Positions 46,621 through 57,800 of a stretch of DNA of 64,000 nucleotides are shown here, piece after piece; position 1 is the stretch's first letter; each line of letters begins with the position of its first letter. The stretch is from Odontocerum albicorne (taxonomy: Eukaryota; Arthropoda; Insecta; Trichoptera; Odontoceridae). Where the stretch lies: assembly GCA_949825065.1 (NCBI GenBank), contig OX463854.1, positions 19,220,103-19,284,102 of the forward strand, given 5' to 3'. Under the pieces are notes generated by a model that was not told where the DNA came from, ran no database searches, and saw only the letters and a program-made list of their open reading frames with translations. Both the position numbers and the translations under genes were made by a program.

Positions 46621-47186
46621 AATGTAGGAAGATTGTCAACAGTGAAAAATGAAGACTGCAGATATCAGTGTGTTTTTGTATGTCTACACAAACAATTTAG
46701 CTAAAATGTACGATATAGACTTAATACCTACCAGTGATGATATATTTGCACTCAGTGATAGTTGATTTCCGTAAACTGACACATTATATGAATCTTAGTG
46801 ACTATAGAAAAGGTGTTGGAAATAAAAGAAATATGAATAAAAATTATTGTCATGATTTATTTGTTGAGATTTTTGTTGTGATTATGCTAAAACACAATTG
46901 ATGAACTGATTCAAGTGGAAATAGTATTTTGTTAAATTCACATAATGCAGAATTAATTGCACGTAACACATTTCAGGAAAACCAGATTTTCATAATTTAT
47001 TATAGGACTTTTCATATACTTCAAAACAGTCATTCAAAAATGGCAAATGCAAATCAATATCATTCAAATCTTAACAAGGATGACTAGTGCAAAAAAATCT
47101 ACTTGTATTGATCTAAGGATACAATATAAAATTCTCGTGAACTAATATAAATTATAACTAATAGTAGAATTTACAATAGTATATAT
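46620..47186. other. spacer downstream of GATB
   Basis: AT-rich, contains no recognised gene. Another minus-strand AATAAA lies near 46997. Confidence 0.4.
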
Positions 47187-47192
47187 TTTATT
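47187..47192 (-). promoter_or_regulatory. AATAAA overlapping the GATB stop codon
   Basis: The minus strand reads AAG TAA TAAAAT, so a perfect AATAAA overlaps the stop. It may serve as poly(A) signal with a very short 3' UTR, or the signal near 46997 is used. Confidence 0.35.
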
Positions 47193-47860
47193 ACTTTGGA
47201 GATTCTTCAGAATTTAATAAATTTTCAAGTTTGATTGAAACAGCCTCCATGTTCACTTTATCTTCAGTACACTTTGCTATAATTCCCATCAAGGCATTAA
47301 ACATTTTTTTTTTACCATTCCTATACTTTTTCACAACATTAGGATTTTCATTTATAACTTTAAGACAAATTTTCTCAATTTCTTTTTCGTCACTTATCAA
47401 AACCCAATTGTTTGAGCTTACAATTTGTGATGGAGAGTCTTTTGTGCCCTTCACTAGCAAATCCAAAACTTTCCTAGCAGTTACTAAATTGACTATGTGA
47501 TTCTTCAGAAGATCGATCAATTCTCCTATTGTTTCTGCATTTATTGCTAAAGTATCCAAACTAATGTTGTTTACATTAAGAGATGTTATAAGATCATTCA
47601 AAAGAACATTGGCTACTGAAACCGGATTTCTTTCCTTATTATTACTCAGTATTTCTTCAAAATATTTCAATAATGCATCCTCATTGCCAATTTGGTAGGC
47701 AAATTGGTGAGATATTTTGTACTGTTTTACAAGCCTTTGTCTCGTTTCATCTGGTAATTCTGGTAAAGAATTTTTCAATAACGGTACACTGACTAAATCT
47801 GGATCATTCAATTCTGTCATGTTCAAAACCAATGGTGGTAGATTAGGTTCAGGCATAAAT
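47191..47860 (-). CDS. GATB: GATB exon 5 (C-terminus)
   Basis: Starts with the [12 protein letters not shown] motif and codes the helical C-terminal domain, ending [10 protein letters not shown]. Confidence 0.95.
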
Positions 47861-50800
47861 CTGAAACAAAATAACTGGCACTGAAAGACTGATAATTTGA
47901 AATAACACAAAATTCAAAATTAATAGTAAAAATGAATTGTCTTTGAGATGATTGATTTTGTTTGACATCTGAAGGAGTTGGCCTAACTTGATCTACAATG
48001 ACTCACATTATTGAGTTCCATCAAGAATTGTCCATCAAATTTTTTTTTCAATGTTTAATGTTATCAGTTGACAATTTTATGAAGATAAATCTCGGTTTAC
48101 ACATTAAACTAGAAACCACCTGATCGTTGAACTAGAAACCACCACCTTGCTGTGAAGAATATACATTAAAACCTGTGGTTTAAAAATTTATCTCTGAAAC
48201 TATTTGAAGTCCCACACATTTAACAATCTTTCTTGATATTGAGGGATGTGTAATTATGAATTTTATTCTGTATATAGAAATTTTATGATGAAGTCCATCA
48301 CTACAATTCTTTTTAATTGTTTTTTTAACCAAAAAGAAACGATTTTTTATTTATAAAATTTTACGAAACAAACCTATAATCTTGTTGAACCTCTTTGTCT
48401 CTCATGGGTAGAGTTGCTTTAAGTTCAGGGTCCCAGGACATGGTTTGATTAACAATTTTTCCACCAGCTTCCAAAACAGATATTTGTCTAGCTACTTCAT
48501 ACTTTATGGCTCCTGCTACTCCCCGAATTGAACCAATATTTTTTATCTAAAAACAAAAAGTATCAACTTTTAAATTTTGCTGTCCATAATCGAAAAATGC
48601 TTGTTACATACTTGTATATGTATATATCAGGGTTGGCCAATGTGTTTGTTGTCACAATCAACTTTTTGGATTAAAAAATTGTCGCGATCTATCAAATTTG
48701 CAAAATTTAACATATTAACACATAACACACTGTTATATCCGAGAAACCTTCCTTTATAAGACCGGCGAAATAGTACCTCAGTTCTGGTACCCAACAGCTC
48801 CCCAGGAAGATGTACAGAGACATTGGCATCCACTCGCATGGCCCCCTCCTGCATATGCCCTGAGCAGCAACCCAGTCGAGTCAACAGCAGAGCCAGCTCC
48901 TTTACTAGAGCGGCTGCTTCCTCTTCATCCTAAAACCATCGCAGAAGATTACTTTGAAAACCCAATATCTCACATGTTACAATTGTATAAGGTCTTTCAA
49001 AGTGTTGTACGGCGTGGTTTGGGTTATGATGCCGATATTTCGAAAATGTCAGATTTTTTTATTTTCAGGGCTTGTTTGTAATCAACTTCGCCATAAGTGG
49101 ATGTGCGCCGGAAACCGCTTGACCTGAGCGCATGAATCTGTCCCACCACAGAAGAACAAGTGGTGCAGCTTCCACAAAGGTTGAAATTATAGTTCATTTT
49201 CATTAAGTTGTTGCTTCGATTTGATTATGAGGTACCATGATGATTTAAGGTGGAATATTATGGAAAAATTGACTACAAACAAGCTCTGAAGATGAAAACT
49301 GTAACATTTTTTAAACATCGGCATCATAAGCCAAGCCACCATTTCGAAATACCTGATATAAATAACCACAAAAACCTCAAAACAAATTTATATGATACAG
49401 TTTTGAAACACATTATTCTTCAACCATTTATTTTAAGAAACTAATAAGGATCAGTTCAATAATAAATTCATAAGTAAAAAGGATTGAAAGTTAACTAGTA
49501 TGAAACCCCCTAGCATTTTTTTTAAATATATGTAGATGTAAGACAGTATCAAAACAACATTTGCTGATGCCGTTACCTTTCAAAACTTTCTCACTACACA
49601 AACTGCTTTGGAACATTTATTTTGTACCATTCTTCTGTTTAATTTCAATAAAAATATAACAATAAAAGGACATTTTATACATCACCGTTTAGAGAACAGA
49701 TTTTCTTCAAGGGCGATCTAACTCGGGATTCGAACTCACTAATAACAACATCTATTTACTAAAAACATTTTTTTCTTCATTATTAACTTAGGTTCATTAT
49801 TAACCATTAAAAATTAATTCTTAGTACTTATACATAAAGTACCATTGACGTGAGACTCACTTAAAGGCACTACAGATGTCTTTTTATTAAATTGTTTCAC
49901 TGGGCTCAGCAAAAGATTGACATTCCACTGAATAAGACTGTTATTGCTGCTCTACCAGCTCTAATCTTTAACATGCAGTAGACACTGCTGCAGATATCAT
50001 CCTTTTGTATTCCGAGATACATCCTATCACATATTGTTTTCTCTAAACACATCTGATTTCTTTTCACACTCATGTTTAACTCTCATATATCAAATTTTGT
50101 ATGGGTTAATTAATTTAAATAGTACATACAGTCAACTCCGGTTATAGTGAACTCGGTTTTAGTGAACCAAAATTTTCTGTCCCAACCCCATATATCAAAT
50201 GTGTATGGTAAAAACCTATGTTATAGTGAACTAAAACTAGTAGATTTTGGTTCACTTTAGCCAAGGGGTCACTAAAACCGCGTTCACTATAACCGGAGTT
50301 GACTGTATTAATATTACTTCCAAATCAGGTTCAAAAACAAGTTCCATCAAAGGGGTTCCAGCTCTATTAAGGTCCACAAGGGAACGGTCTAATTCTGCAT
50401 CATGGAGAGATTTACCACTGTCTTGCTCCAACTGAATTTGTTTTATCACTGATGACTTTCTGTATGGTTTCTTCTTTAAAATAGGAGTATAAACCTAAAA
50501 TAGAAAGACAAAGAAATTAATTAGATGTGAGAAAAGATACATATTAGATTCAATTCGTGTGAAAATGGTGTGAGAACATTATTAAATACCATTTATTAGC
50601 ACTAATATACTTAAAATAAACAAAAGTTCTTCTGCATTACATGCTCAAAGCTGAGCATTATGGTACTCTGTCTAGAGCTAGGTGTTCCAACTGTCACCAT
50701 CCTTCTGTTTAATGCAGCATTTAAAGGGGATCCTTTTAACTCCATTATTTGGTCTGTCTATCTTATAGGACACTTTCCTCTTGCTCATTTTCCCTCAACC

Positions 50801-52885
50801 GTCTCTGTAATCATCAGCTTCTCCAGACTTTCGTTATTCTTTCTGCCAATATGCCTAAAGTATGTTAGGATTATTTTTCTGCATATTACCGAAATCTTTT
50901 GTTGATCTCCAATTTTTAAATGATAGAGATGTTGGCATACTTTGTAGTCCACATCTTGTGGTCGGCATCTAACAGTTACGATTTGTTCATAGCTTCTTTT
51001 ATATAGGCATATGTAATATATTATACTTATCATATTTATTCTGCTTGATTGTTTTTATCATACTGTCCTGTTGATGCTTGGTAATATATTATATAGATTG
51101 ATGATTTAAATAATGCTATCGTAATTACTATTATTGAGGCCTTGTTCATAAAATCAATTACTTCTAAATAGGTTTTCAAATTTAAGTTCATCATCATAAA
51201 CAAACAATGTTTTTAATGAATCATTTACGCTTTTTATTAAATAAATTAAGTTCAAATCACTTTCTATCAACATCTTCAATAATTCAAAACAATATTGAAA
51301 AAACGATGTATTTTTTAGTTTAATAATGATTCGAAAATTTTTTAGGTGTACTAAAACAATTTTACATTTGATACATAGGAGTGAAATGTTGACATGCAAA
51401 AAGACTGAGAGGAGCTGAATACATGCTGTAGAGACGTGTGCATTGAAAATAATACATGAGTGACAATGTATGACCGAATATGTAATGAAATGTTTGACGA
51501 ATGAGTGTAAAAATAAGGCTGATGTGTTGATGAATAAGAGTATGTGGAGATGGTTTGGACATGTAGAACTAATGAATGAAGAAAGACTAACAAAATAGAT
51601 ATACAGTGCAGATGTGAGTGGAAGGCATATGAGAGGAAGACCAAGGAAAGTATGGTTGGATCAAGTGAATGTATTCTCAAAGAAGGAAAAGTAGAAAGTC
51701 AGAGAAATCGTCAAGTTGTATGAGAAGGTTTATGGATGTGGAAGAGGCTAAGGATGTGTTTCGGGTTAGGAACGTATTGCACTTTGTTCTCTTTGCCTAC
51801 ACCGACAGAGAAATGGCGTGATGGTATGTACGTTTATGTATGTAAATATATATTACATCATGCCATTTCCCTGTTAGGGTAGGCAGAGAGGCAAAAGCAC
51901 CAAACTTTTGTATCATGACATTTTTCCATCACCTACTCCACATCCGTATATCTTCTTATACAGCACCTTCAGTTTCACTTTCTCCTTACCTTTCCTTCTT
52001 TCAAAATTTCATTTACTTGGTCTTACCATACTTTTCACGGTCATCCTCTACCACGACACCCATTTATCCTTGCATTATCATTTTTTAGTCAGTTTTTCAT
52101 CGTTCATTTGTTCAACATGCTCTTTTTCAGTTGCTCTCTTTCACGTCAGTTTTTTTTTGGCAATATTATCAACTCTTTATTTATGAATGTAGCTTTCGAC
52201 TAGTTGACTATTTGCATTAAAATGCTGTTAAAAAATTACGATCAGTTTAGTTCCAAAACAACGTTAGGTTATATTTTTCTTAGTAAAACTAATCATTAAA
52301 CAATTTTGACCATATTTTTATTCCATGTCAAAGCTTACAATTATTCCTATTCTTTCTTGTGAAATTTCAATTGTATTTGGAGAAAAATAAGTTTCATTCA
52401 GTCTAATGATTGGAGAAAGAAGTATTTAGAGTGGAAAAGATTAAAGATTTCAAATATGTTTTTATTACCTGAAATTCTAATTTTCCATCTTGTGCTATTG
52501 GTGCTCTCTGTTGTGTTATTTGATAACCGGCGGGTAAATCAGCGTAAAAATAGTGTTTTCTATCAAACATTGAAACTTGATTTATTTTGCAGTCTAAAGC
52601 TAAAGCTGTCAAAACAACTGCCTCTACACATCGCTTATTAAGTACAGGTAATGTGCCAGGGATAGCAGCGTCAAACAATGATACAGAATTATTTACTACA
52701 GCTCCAAAAGATGATTTTGCACCCGAGAAAAGTTTTGTCTTTGAAGATATTTGTGCGTGGATTTCTAAACCAATTACTGTTTTCCATTGGAGACTTTTAG
52801 ATACTGATTGTATGCTTTTGAATCTTCTGGATATAAAATTATAAGTACAAAGCCCAGATATTCTGCCCACAGATAGAAAAGACAT
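47191..52885 (-). CDS. GATB: GATB, mitochondrial Glu-tRNA(Gln) amidotransferase subunit B (5 exons)
   Basis: Exons 52469-52885, 50318-50494, 48777-48929, 48374-48546 and 47191-47860 join to 1590 nt (529 aa), normal for animal GatB. The N-terminus ([20 protein letters not shown]) is rich in basic residues with no acidic ones, as in a mitochondrial targeting peptide. Then come the GatB core [67 protein letters not shown] and [15 protein letters not shown], and a C-terminal helical tail domain (about 380-529). Family role: with GatA and GatC it converts Glu-tRNA(Gln) to Gln-tRNA(Gln) in mitochondria; GatB binds the tRNA and phosphorylates/activates the glutamate. All residues of the signature are intact. 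Confidence 0.95.
48374..48546 (-). CDS. GATB: GATB exon 4
   Basis: Encodes [20 protein letters not shown] ... [12 protein letters not shown]; the split Arg codon is completed in exon 5. Confidence 0.94.
48628..48740. mobile_element. possible hAT-MITE piece in GATB intron 3
   Basis: cagggttggccaatgtgttt looks like a hAT end, followed by gttgtcacaatcaacttttt. No second end is visible and the piece is short. Confidence 0.35.
48777..48929 (-). CDS. GATB: GATB exon 3
   Basis: 51 codons [20 protein letters not shown] ... [21 protein letters not shown]; phase 0 on both sides. Confidence 0.94.
48991..49360. repeat. inverted pair of a dispersed repeat
   Basis: ggtttgggttatgatgccga (49013-49035) and, inverted, ggcttggcttatgatgccga (49318-49345). 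A third copy lies at about 3793-3840. Confidence 0.45.
49680..49745 (-). repeat. SINE B-box fragment
   Basis: The minus strand has gagttcgaatcccgagttag, a good B box, without a clear A box. A related piece is at 34985-35035. Confidence 0.4.
50129..50305. mobile_element. pogo-like MITE next to a GATB splice donor
   Basis: 177 bp. Ends CAGTCAACTCCGGTTATAGT plus GAAC repeated exactly in inverse, then further matches after one mismatch (about 37 bp in all). TA at 50127-50128 and 50306-50307. Its end lies 12 bp from the exon 2 boundary. Confidence 0.9.
50318..50494 (-). CDS. GATB: GATB exon 2
   Basis: 59 codons from [20 protein letters not shown] to VFEPDLE, with the DLNRAGTPL signature. The donor GTAATATTAA is followed after 12 nt by a MITE. 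Confidence 0.95.
50625..51045 (-). mobile_element. LINE fragment, second family
   Basis: The minus strand encodes [30 protein letters not shown], then with a frame change [20 protein letters not shown] and [14 protein letters not shown], the C-terminal tail of a reverse-transcriptase ORF. In GATB intron 1. Confidence 0.7.
51380..51840 (+). mobile_element. LINE-1 family 3'-end fragment
   Basis: Plus strand: [36 protein letters not shown], then a frame break and [16 protein letters not shown]..., ending in cctacaccgacagagaaatg. Tail-to-tail with the next feature. Confidence 0.7.
51850..52190 (-). mobile_element. LINE-1 family 3'-end fragment, opposite orientation
   Basis: Begins at the same 3' end (ctctctgcctaccctaacag on minus) and runs away from the previous fragment; later part antisense to the KGRPRKV...SGT-type tail. 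Confidence 0.6.
52469..52885 (-). CDS. GATB: GATB exon 1
   Basis: 139 codons: targeting peptide and the N-terminal catalytic core through [20 protein letters not shown]. Donor GTAATA, phase 0. Confidence 0.95.
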
Positions 52886-52992
52886 TTTAAATTACATTTA
52901 ATATTATTAATTGCTAATAACCTAAAAAATCTTGAATTTGACAGATTGCTAAATTTGACAGATTGCTAAATTTGACGTTTCTATATTTTTTT

Positions 52993-52995
<3 letters not shown>

Positions 52996-53028
<33 letters not shown>
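52996..53028. repeat. (TC)n microsatellite
   Basis: About 16 CT units immediately before copy 3 of the short dispersed repeat. Confidence 0.92.
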
Positions 53029-53031
<3 letters not shown>

Positions 53032-53066
53032 AATAATGGCCGTGAACTCCTATATATGAAGGAGTA
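53028..53066 (+). repeat. short dispersed repeat copy 3
   Basis: ttgaataatggccgtgaact then cctatatatgaaggagtata; the gtgaactcctatatac core repeats twice more to 53135. Confidence 0.65.
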
Positions 53067-54707
53067 TACGCCAGTGTCAAGTGATGAGCTGTGAACTCCT
53101 ATATACATACTGTGAACTACTATATACATAGTATACAAAAGTAAGATAAAGCTCCACGTGTGTTTATAAACGTTTAACTAAATTCTTACTTAACATTAGT
53201 ACATGGTGTTTGCGCATATTTTAAAACGATTAACAATCGTAAAAACAATATGCAAGAAACAATCTATACTGCGTAACTTTTTTGTTTACTTTTGTTTGTT
53301 TGGTTGGAAGAGATTGCCACCTGGAAATAAGCCCACCAGATTGTTTTTACAATGAAGTGTCAAATAAATAAATATGTTCAAATTTATATTAAACATTGAA
53401 TCAAAGGGGGTCTATCTTTCTACATAATTCAATAAGTTCGACCGAAGGACAAAATACCATTACAATCAACAAACTGTCTTAAATTAAATCAAATATTTTT
53501 GTTTCACATTTAAATTTATGTTTGTAATTGACTTTACCTAAATTATTATTTAATATTTTTTCAATGTTACTATCTTAATGTTTCAAGATGAAATTTAATT
53601 CGGCCTACAAGTTTTATCAAAGTTATTAGGATGCCATAAAACGCTTTGATCTATATTGGTTCTCAGTCCAACACTGCATGTGCTTTTATTTTATATAAGA
53701 AGCAGATATTTATTAATAAACCTCAACAATTGGCAAAGATTATTTAAAATATTAGTGGCGGAGAATCTTAAACTTCCGACAATGTGTAAAAGTGATGCCA
53801 TAGGCGCATAATAATTTTGCCGTGATCCAAATTGTTAATTTTCACTTCTACAATGTTGTAAATTGTCATAAAACATATGCTTTAAATTAAAGTCAGTATT
53901 TTTTTATCAGGACGCTGTGCGTTTTTTGTATATAATTAAATCCGTAAATTTATTTTAAACTTTCTTATTGCTTTGTCTATCTGACCGTTTAAAAAAATTA
54001 AGAGAATATATAAAATGCTCTGATTGCGGTGCGGGGAATTTGAAAAAAAGCAAAAGTAATGATGTTCCTACGAAGAAAAATCACTTGTTTTGTTAAGTTA
54101 TAATTCGGTCGCTTCAAGCTTTGAATTGAATAAATGGTTTCTATTTCATGAACCATTTTCGATATGACGAATAAATTGGGAGTCCAACCATAATATTCGC
54201 TAGCGTGTCTATACAAAAAGTAACGACCAACATAAAAGTAATTGATACGATCACCGAGCTCTTCCATATAAAAAAAATATCGAAAAAGAGAAAGAAAGAA
54301 CGGGATAACTCACTCATGACCATGCTGTGAAGTATGATACAAACAAAATTTCGCAAGTATTGTTTATTCTCCACAGATGTCAATTTTTTCGAAGAATTTT
54401 TCTATGGACGCTGAAAAAATCGGCAAAAAAATATTGGTGATTGTGCGAAAGCCGCGAAACATATTGTTTTTAATCAATAGAGTACTGTTTTAAAATGTGA
54501 ATTATTTTCATATGCAACATATAAATATCAATTCTCCGCAATTCATTCTAATTAAATCGTTTCGTTATTATTTAAGCGTGAAATACGTAGATGATTTGTT
54601 GTGTTAGTGTTGACACAGATACCACATATTTCGTGTATCTCAAAAGTGTGTAATTGAAACAACGAATTTGTTTTTAGTGTTTACAACCAAGTGTAATAGG
54701 GTATAAA

Positions 54708-54862
54708 ATGTCGGCTTGGATAGGTTGCGGTGTTTCCATTAATTGCGACGAGCCGCTGGGATGCTACCAGGGAACGATTATCGAAGCGGATGGATCATCC
54801 ATAACGCTGACTCGAGCATTCCGGAATGGTTTCCCTTATCCCAAACGCCAAGTCACGCTCAA
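54708..54862 (+). CDS. EDC3: EDC3 exon 1 (LSm domain)
   Basis: 51 codons plus 2 nt from ATG at 54708 to the donor AA|GTAATT. Confidence 0.87.
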
Positions 54863-57800
54863 GTAATTATATGTTTAACTTATAAATTAAAAATATTTTT
54901 ATATAGCTTAATACGCACCATAAAGTTTCAACAAAATCCGTTGATGTATTCAAAGCATTATAAATTTATCCTCATTTCATGTTTTTTTTCATCAAATTTT
55001 AGCCATTTATTTAAATTTTGATAAAAGCTCATTTTGAACTTAAACTGTCGATTTATTTTGAATTTAATGTGATACTTAACCTCAAATTAGATATATACAA
55101 TATAAATTATTTTATAGAACCTGCAGTCATTGTTAGTTTATTCTCATATATATTATATCACATGATACTCAAATCTACGGCGAGACAACATGAGTTCTTA
55201 ACCCCATGGAGCTGCAGGGTGCCTATCGATGGAACAGGAGATTTTCACTGGAGCTTTGAAGATCCTTTTTTTCATGTTGGGTGTTGATTTTTGTTTTTTT
55301 GTAGAGGCACTGTCTGTGTCTTCTCACTAGATGTTGTTATTGTGAGAGCAGGAAGAAGTTATCTGGTGCGATTGGCAAAGATTTTTTTAAGTTGTTGTGG
55401 AGAGGTTGTTTTTCTTGCTGAGAGGGCTCACCGCTATTCGACAGAAAGAATTAGATTCTCCGTAATGGAAGAATGTATGAACCTGGCAAGGAGGATTATA
55501 TTTCTATGCCATAAATTGTTATTAAATAATAATCTTACACCCCCTGTTTTTATGATGTAGTTCCAAGGTATGGTAAGCATATGGTCACAATGTGATAAGG
55601 TCTGGTATTGCTTAGTTTTCACTTTCAAGATATTGCAGCTATTCAATGCTTATGCAGCAAAAAATTGTAATTTTTCCAAAGCTGTTTTAAATTTGATATT
55701 TTTGTATAAGATACTAGATAGTCCTACAAAAAAACAGATACTATTTTGCAACTTTTGAGATAACTATTTGATAACATAACAGTTAACTCTAAAGCTTCAA
55801 TATTCATTTTGTAAGCCTGAAAAGATAAAATAAATATTAAGTTGAGAAATAAATCCAAACTGAGAATAGTTTTAGCAGCTGCATAATATCTAAATCCATA
55901 TAAAGTAAGTTCTGGAAATGAAATCAGCGGAAAACTAAAATCAGATTTGAATGCTAGGTGCACCTCTGATGCTGTGATCAAGTGGTTAGTCATTTGCTTA
56001 ACACCCAGGCATCCCAGATTTAATTCCTTGTTTTCCCAGACTGGTTTTACTTCAAGGACTTTTTAAATCTGAATATATTACCTTGGAGCACTCTTGGTAT
56101 AATCAATGTTACAAAATAGTAGTTTTTATTCCTAAGTCTGTTTGACTCAAATTATTAAAAGCAAAACCACTGAAGCTTGGATGAAATACATTCTTATACC
56201 GTGATATATACATATAATTATTTTCAATGAATTGTAACACATCTATCAATAAGTCCCGGGACTACCAACAGATGGCGCCTCTAATAACAAATCCATACCA
56301 TTCTCAGTTAGTACCAACCTTTAGAAGTTATGTGTCAAACTTTCATGACATTCCGACATTGTGTCATTGAGATACAGTGGTTTTAGTGACGCTACTTTTG
56401 CTATTTTCAAAACAATGGAAAAAACCGAATTTCGTGTGTTGATAAAACATTGCTTTTTAATGGGAAAAAATACCGTTCAAACTCAGCGATGGCTTGAAAA
56501 GTGTTATCCGGGCTCTGCTCCGTCAAAAACAACCATTTGTCGGTGGTATGCTGATTTCAAACGCGGTCGTACAGACACAAATGATGCTGAATGCTCTGGT
56601 CGTCCAAATGAGACTGTTACACCAGAAAACATAAAAAAAAACCTTCAAAATCTTGATGGAAAATGGCAAAGTAAAGTTGCGTGAGATAGCTCACATCCTG
56701 AAGATATCATTTGGTAGTGTTTACATTATTTAGCATGAATATTTGGTCATGAAAAAGCTTTTTTCGAAATGGGTGCCGTGTTTGCTCACAATGGAACAGA
56801 AACAACAATGCATCGATGATTCGGAGCACTGTTTGACACTGTTGACGCAAAATAAACAGGAGTTTTTGCGTCGGTATGTGACAATGGATGAAACTTGGAT
56901 CCACCACTATACTTCGGAATCAAATCGGCAGTCAGCTGAGTGGAGAGCAGCCGGTAAAAGTCGTCCGAAGTGACCAAAAACTCAACAGTCGGCCAGGAAG
57001 GTTATATTTGAATATTATAGCATGCGCATTCCGTATTTTGGGATGCGCATGGTATAATATTCATCAATCACCTTGAAAAGGGAAAAACCATCAATAGTGA
57101 ATATTACATAGCGTTATTGGAGCGTTTGAAAGCAGAAATTGCAAAAAAACAGCCTCATATGAAAAAGAAAAAAGTTCTCTTTCATCAGGACAGTGCACCG
57201 TGTCACAAGTCGATGGTAACGATGGCCAAATTGCATGAGTTAAACTTTGAATTGCTTCCGCACCCACCGTATTCTCCAGATTTGGCCCCCAGCGACTATT
57301 GGCTGTTCACAGACCTCAAAAAGATGCTCCAGGGAAAGAGATTTGGCTCCAATGAAGAAGGGATTGCCGAAACTAACGCCTATTTTGAAACCAAACATAA
57401 ATCGTTCTACATGGCTGGCATAGAAAAGTTAGGAAAGCGTTGGAATCAATGTATCGCTCTTGAAGGTGACTATGTTGATAAATAAAGAAGAATTTTGGCA
57501 AACAAATGTTGTTTTAGTAGTTAGTCCCGGGACTTATTGATCGATGTGTTAAATACATTCTTATACCGTTTCTTACAAATAATTGATATTAATCATGAGA
57601 TGTTGTTTTCTTTATCTCTATATTACTAAAGATAATTTTTGTTACCAATATGAAGAACTAACCGGTGAAAGGTCATATTAAATATTAGAATTTATAGTAT
57701 GTAAAAAATAATAGTATAATCCAATATAAGAAAAAATTTCATATTTTTCTAATTTTATTATTCCCATTAAAATTGTTCTTTTTAAAAGATTAATATCATT

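Larger units (their letters stand above)
52886..54707. other. divergent GATB-EDC3 spacer
   Basis: Holds a (TC)n run at 52996-53028, the third copy of the short repeat at 53028-53066 with partial tandem copies to 53135, and a LINE/SINE-tail piece at 53300-53345 (ggttggaagagattgccacc). Otherwise AT-rich. The promoters of both genes should lie here; no TATA box or other site is convincing. Confidence 0.5.

Noticed and set aside
55018..55560. Two adjacent plus-strand frames of 89 codons each in EDC3 intron 1
   Set aside because: No recognisable domain and no splice or start context; composition matches the AT-rich intron.
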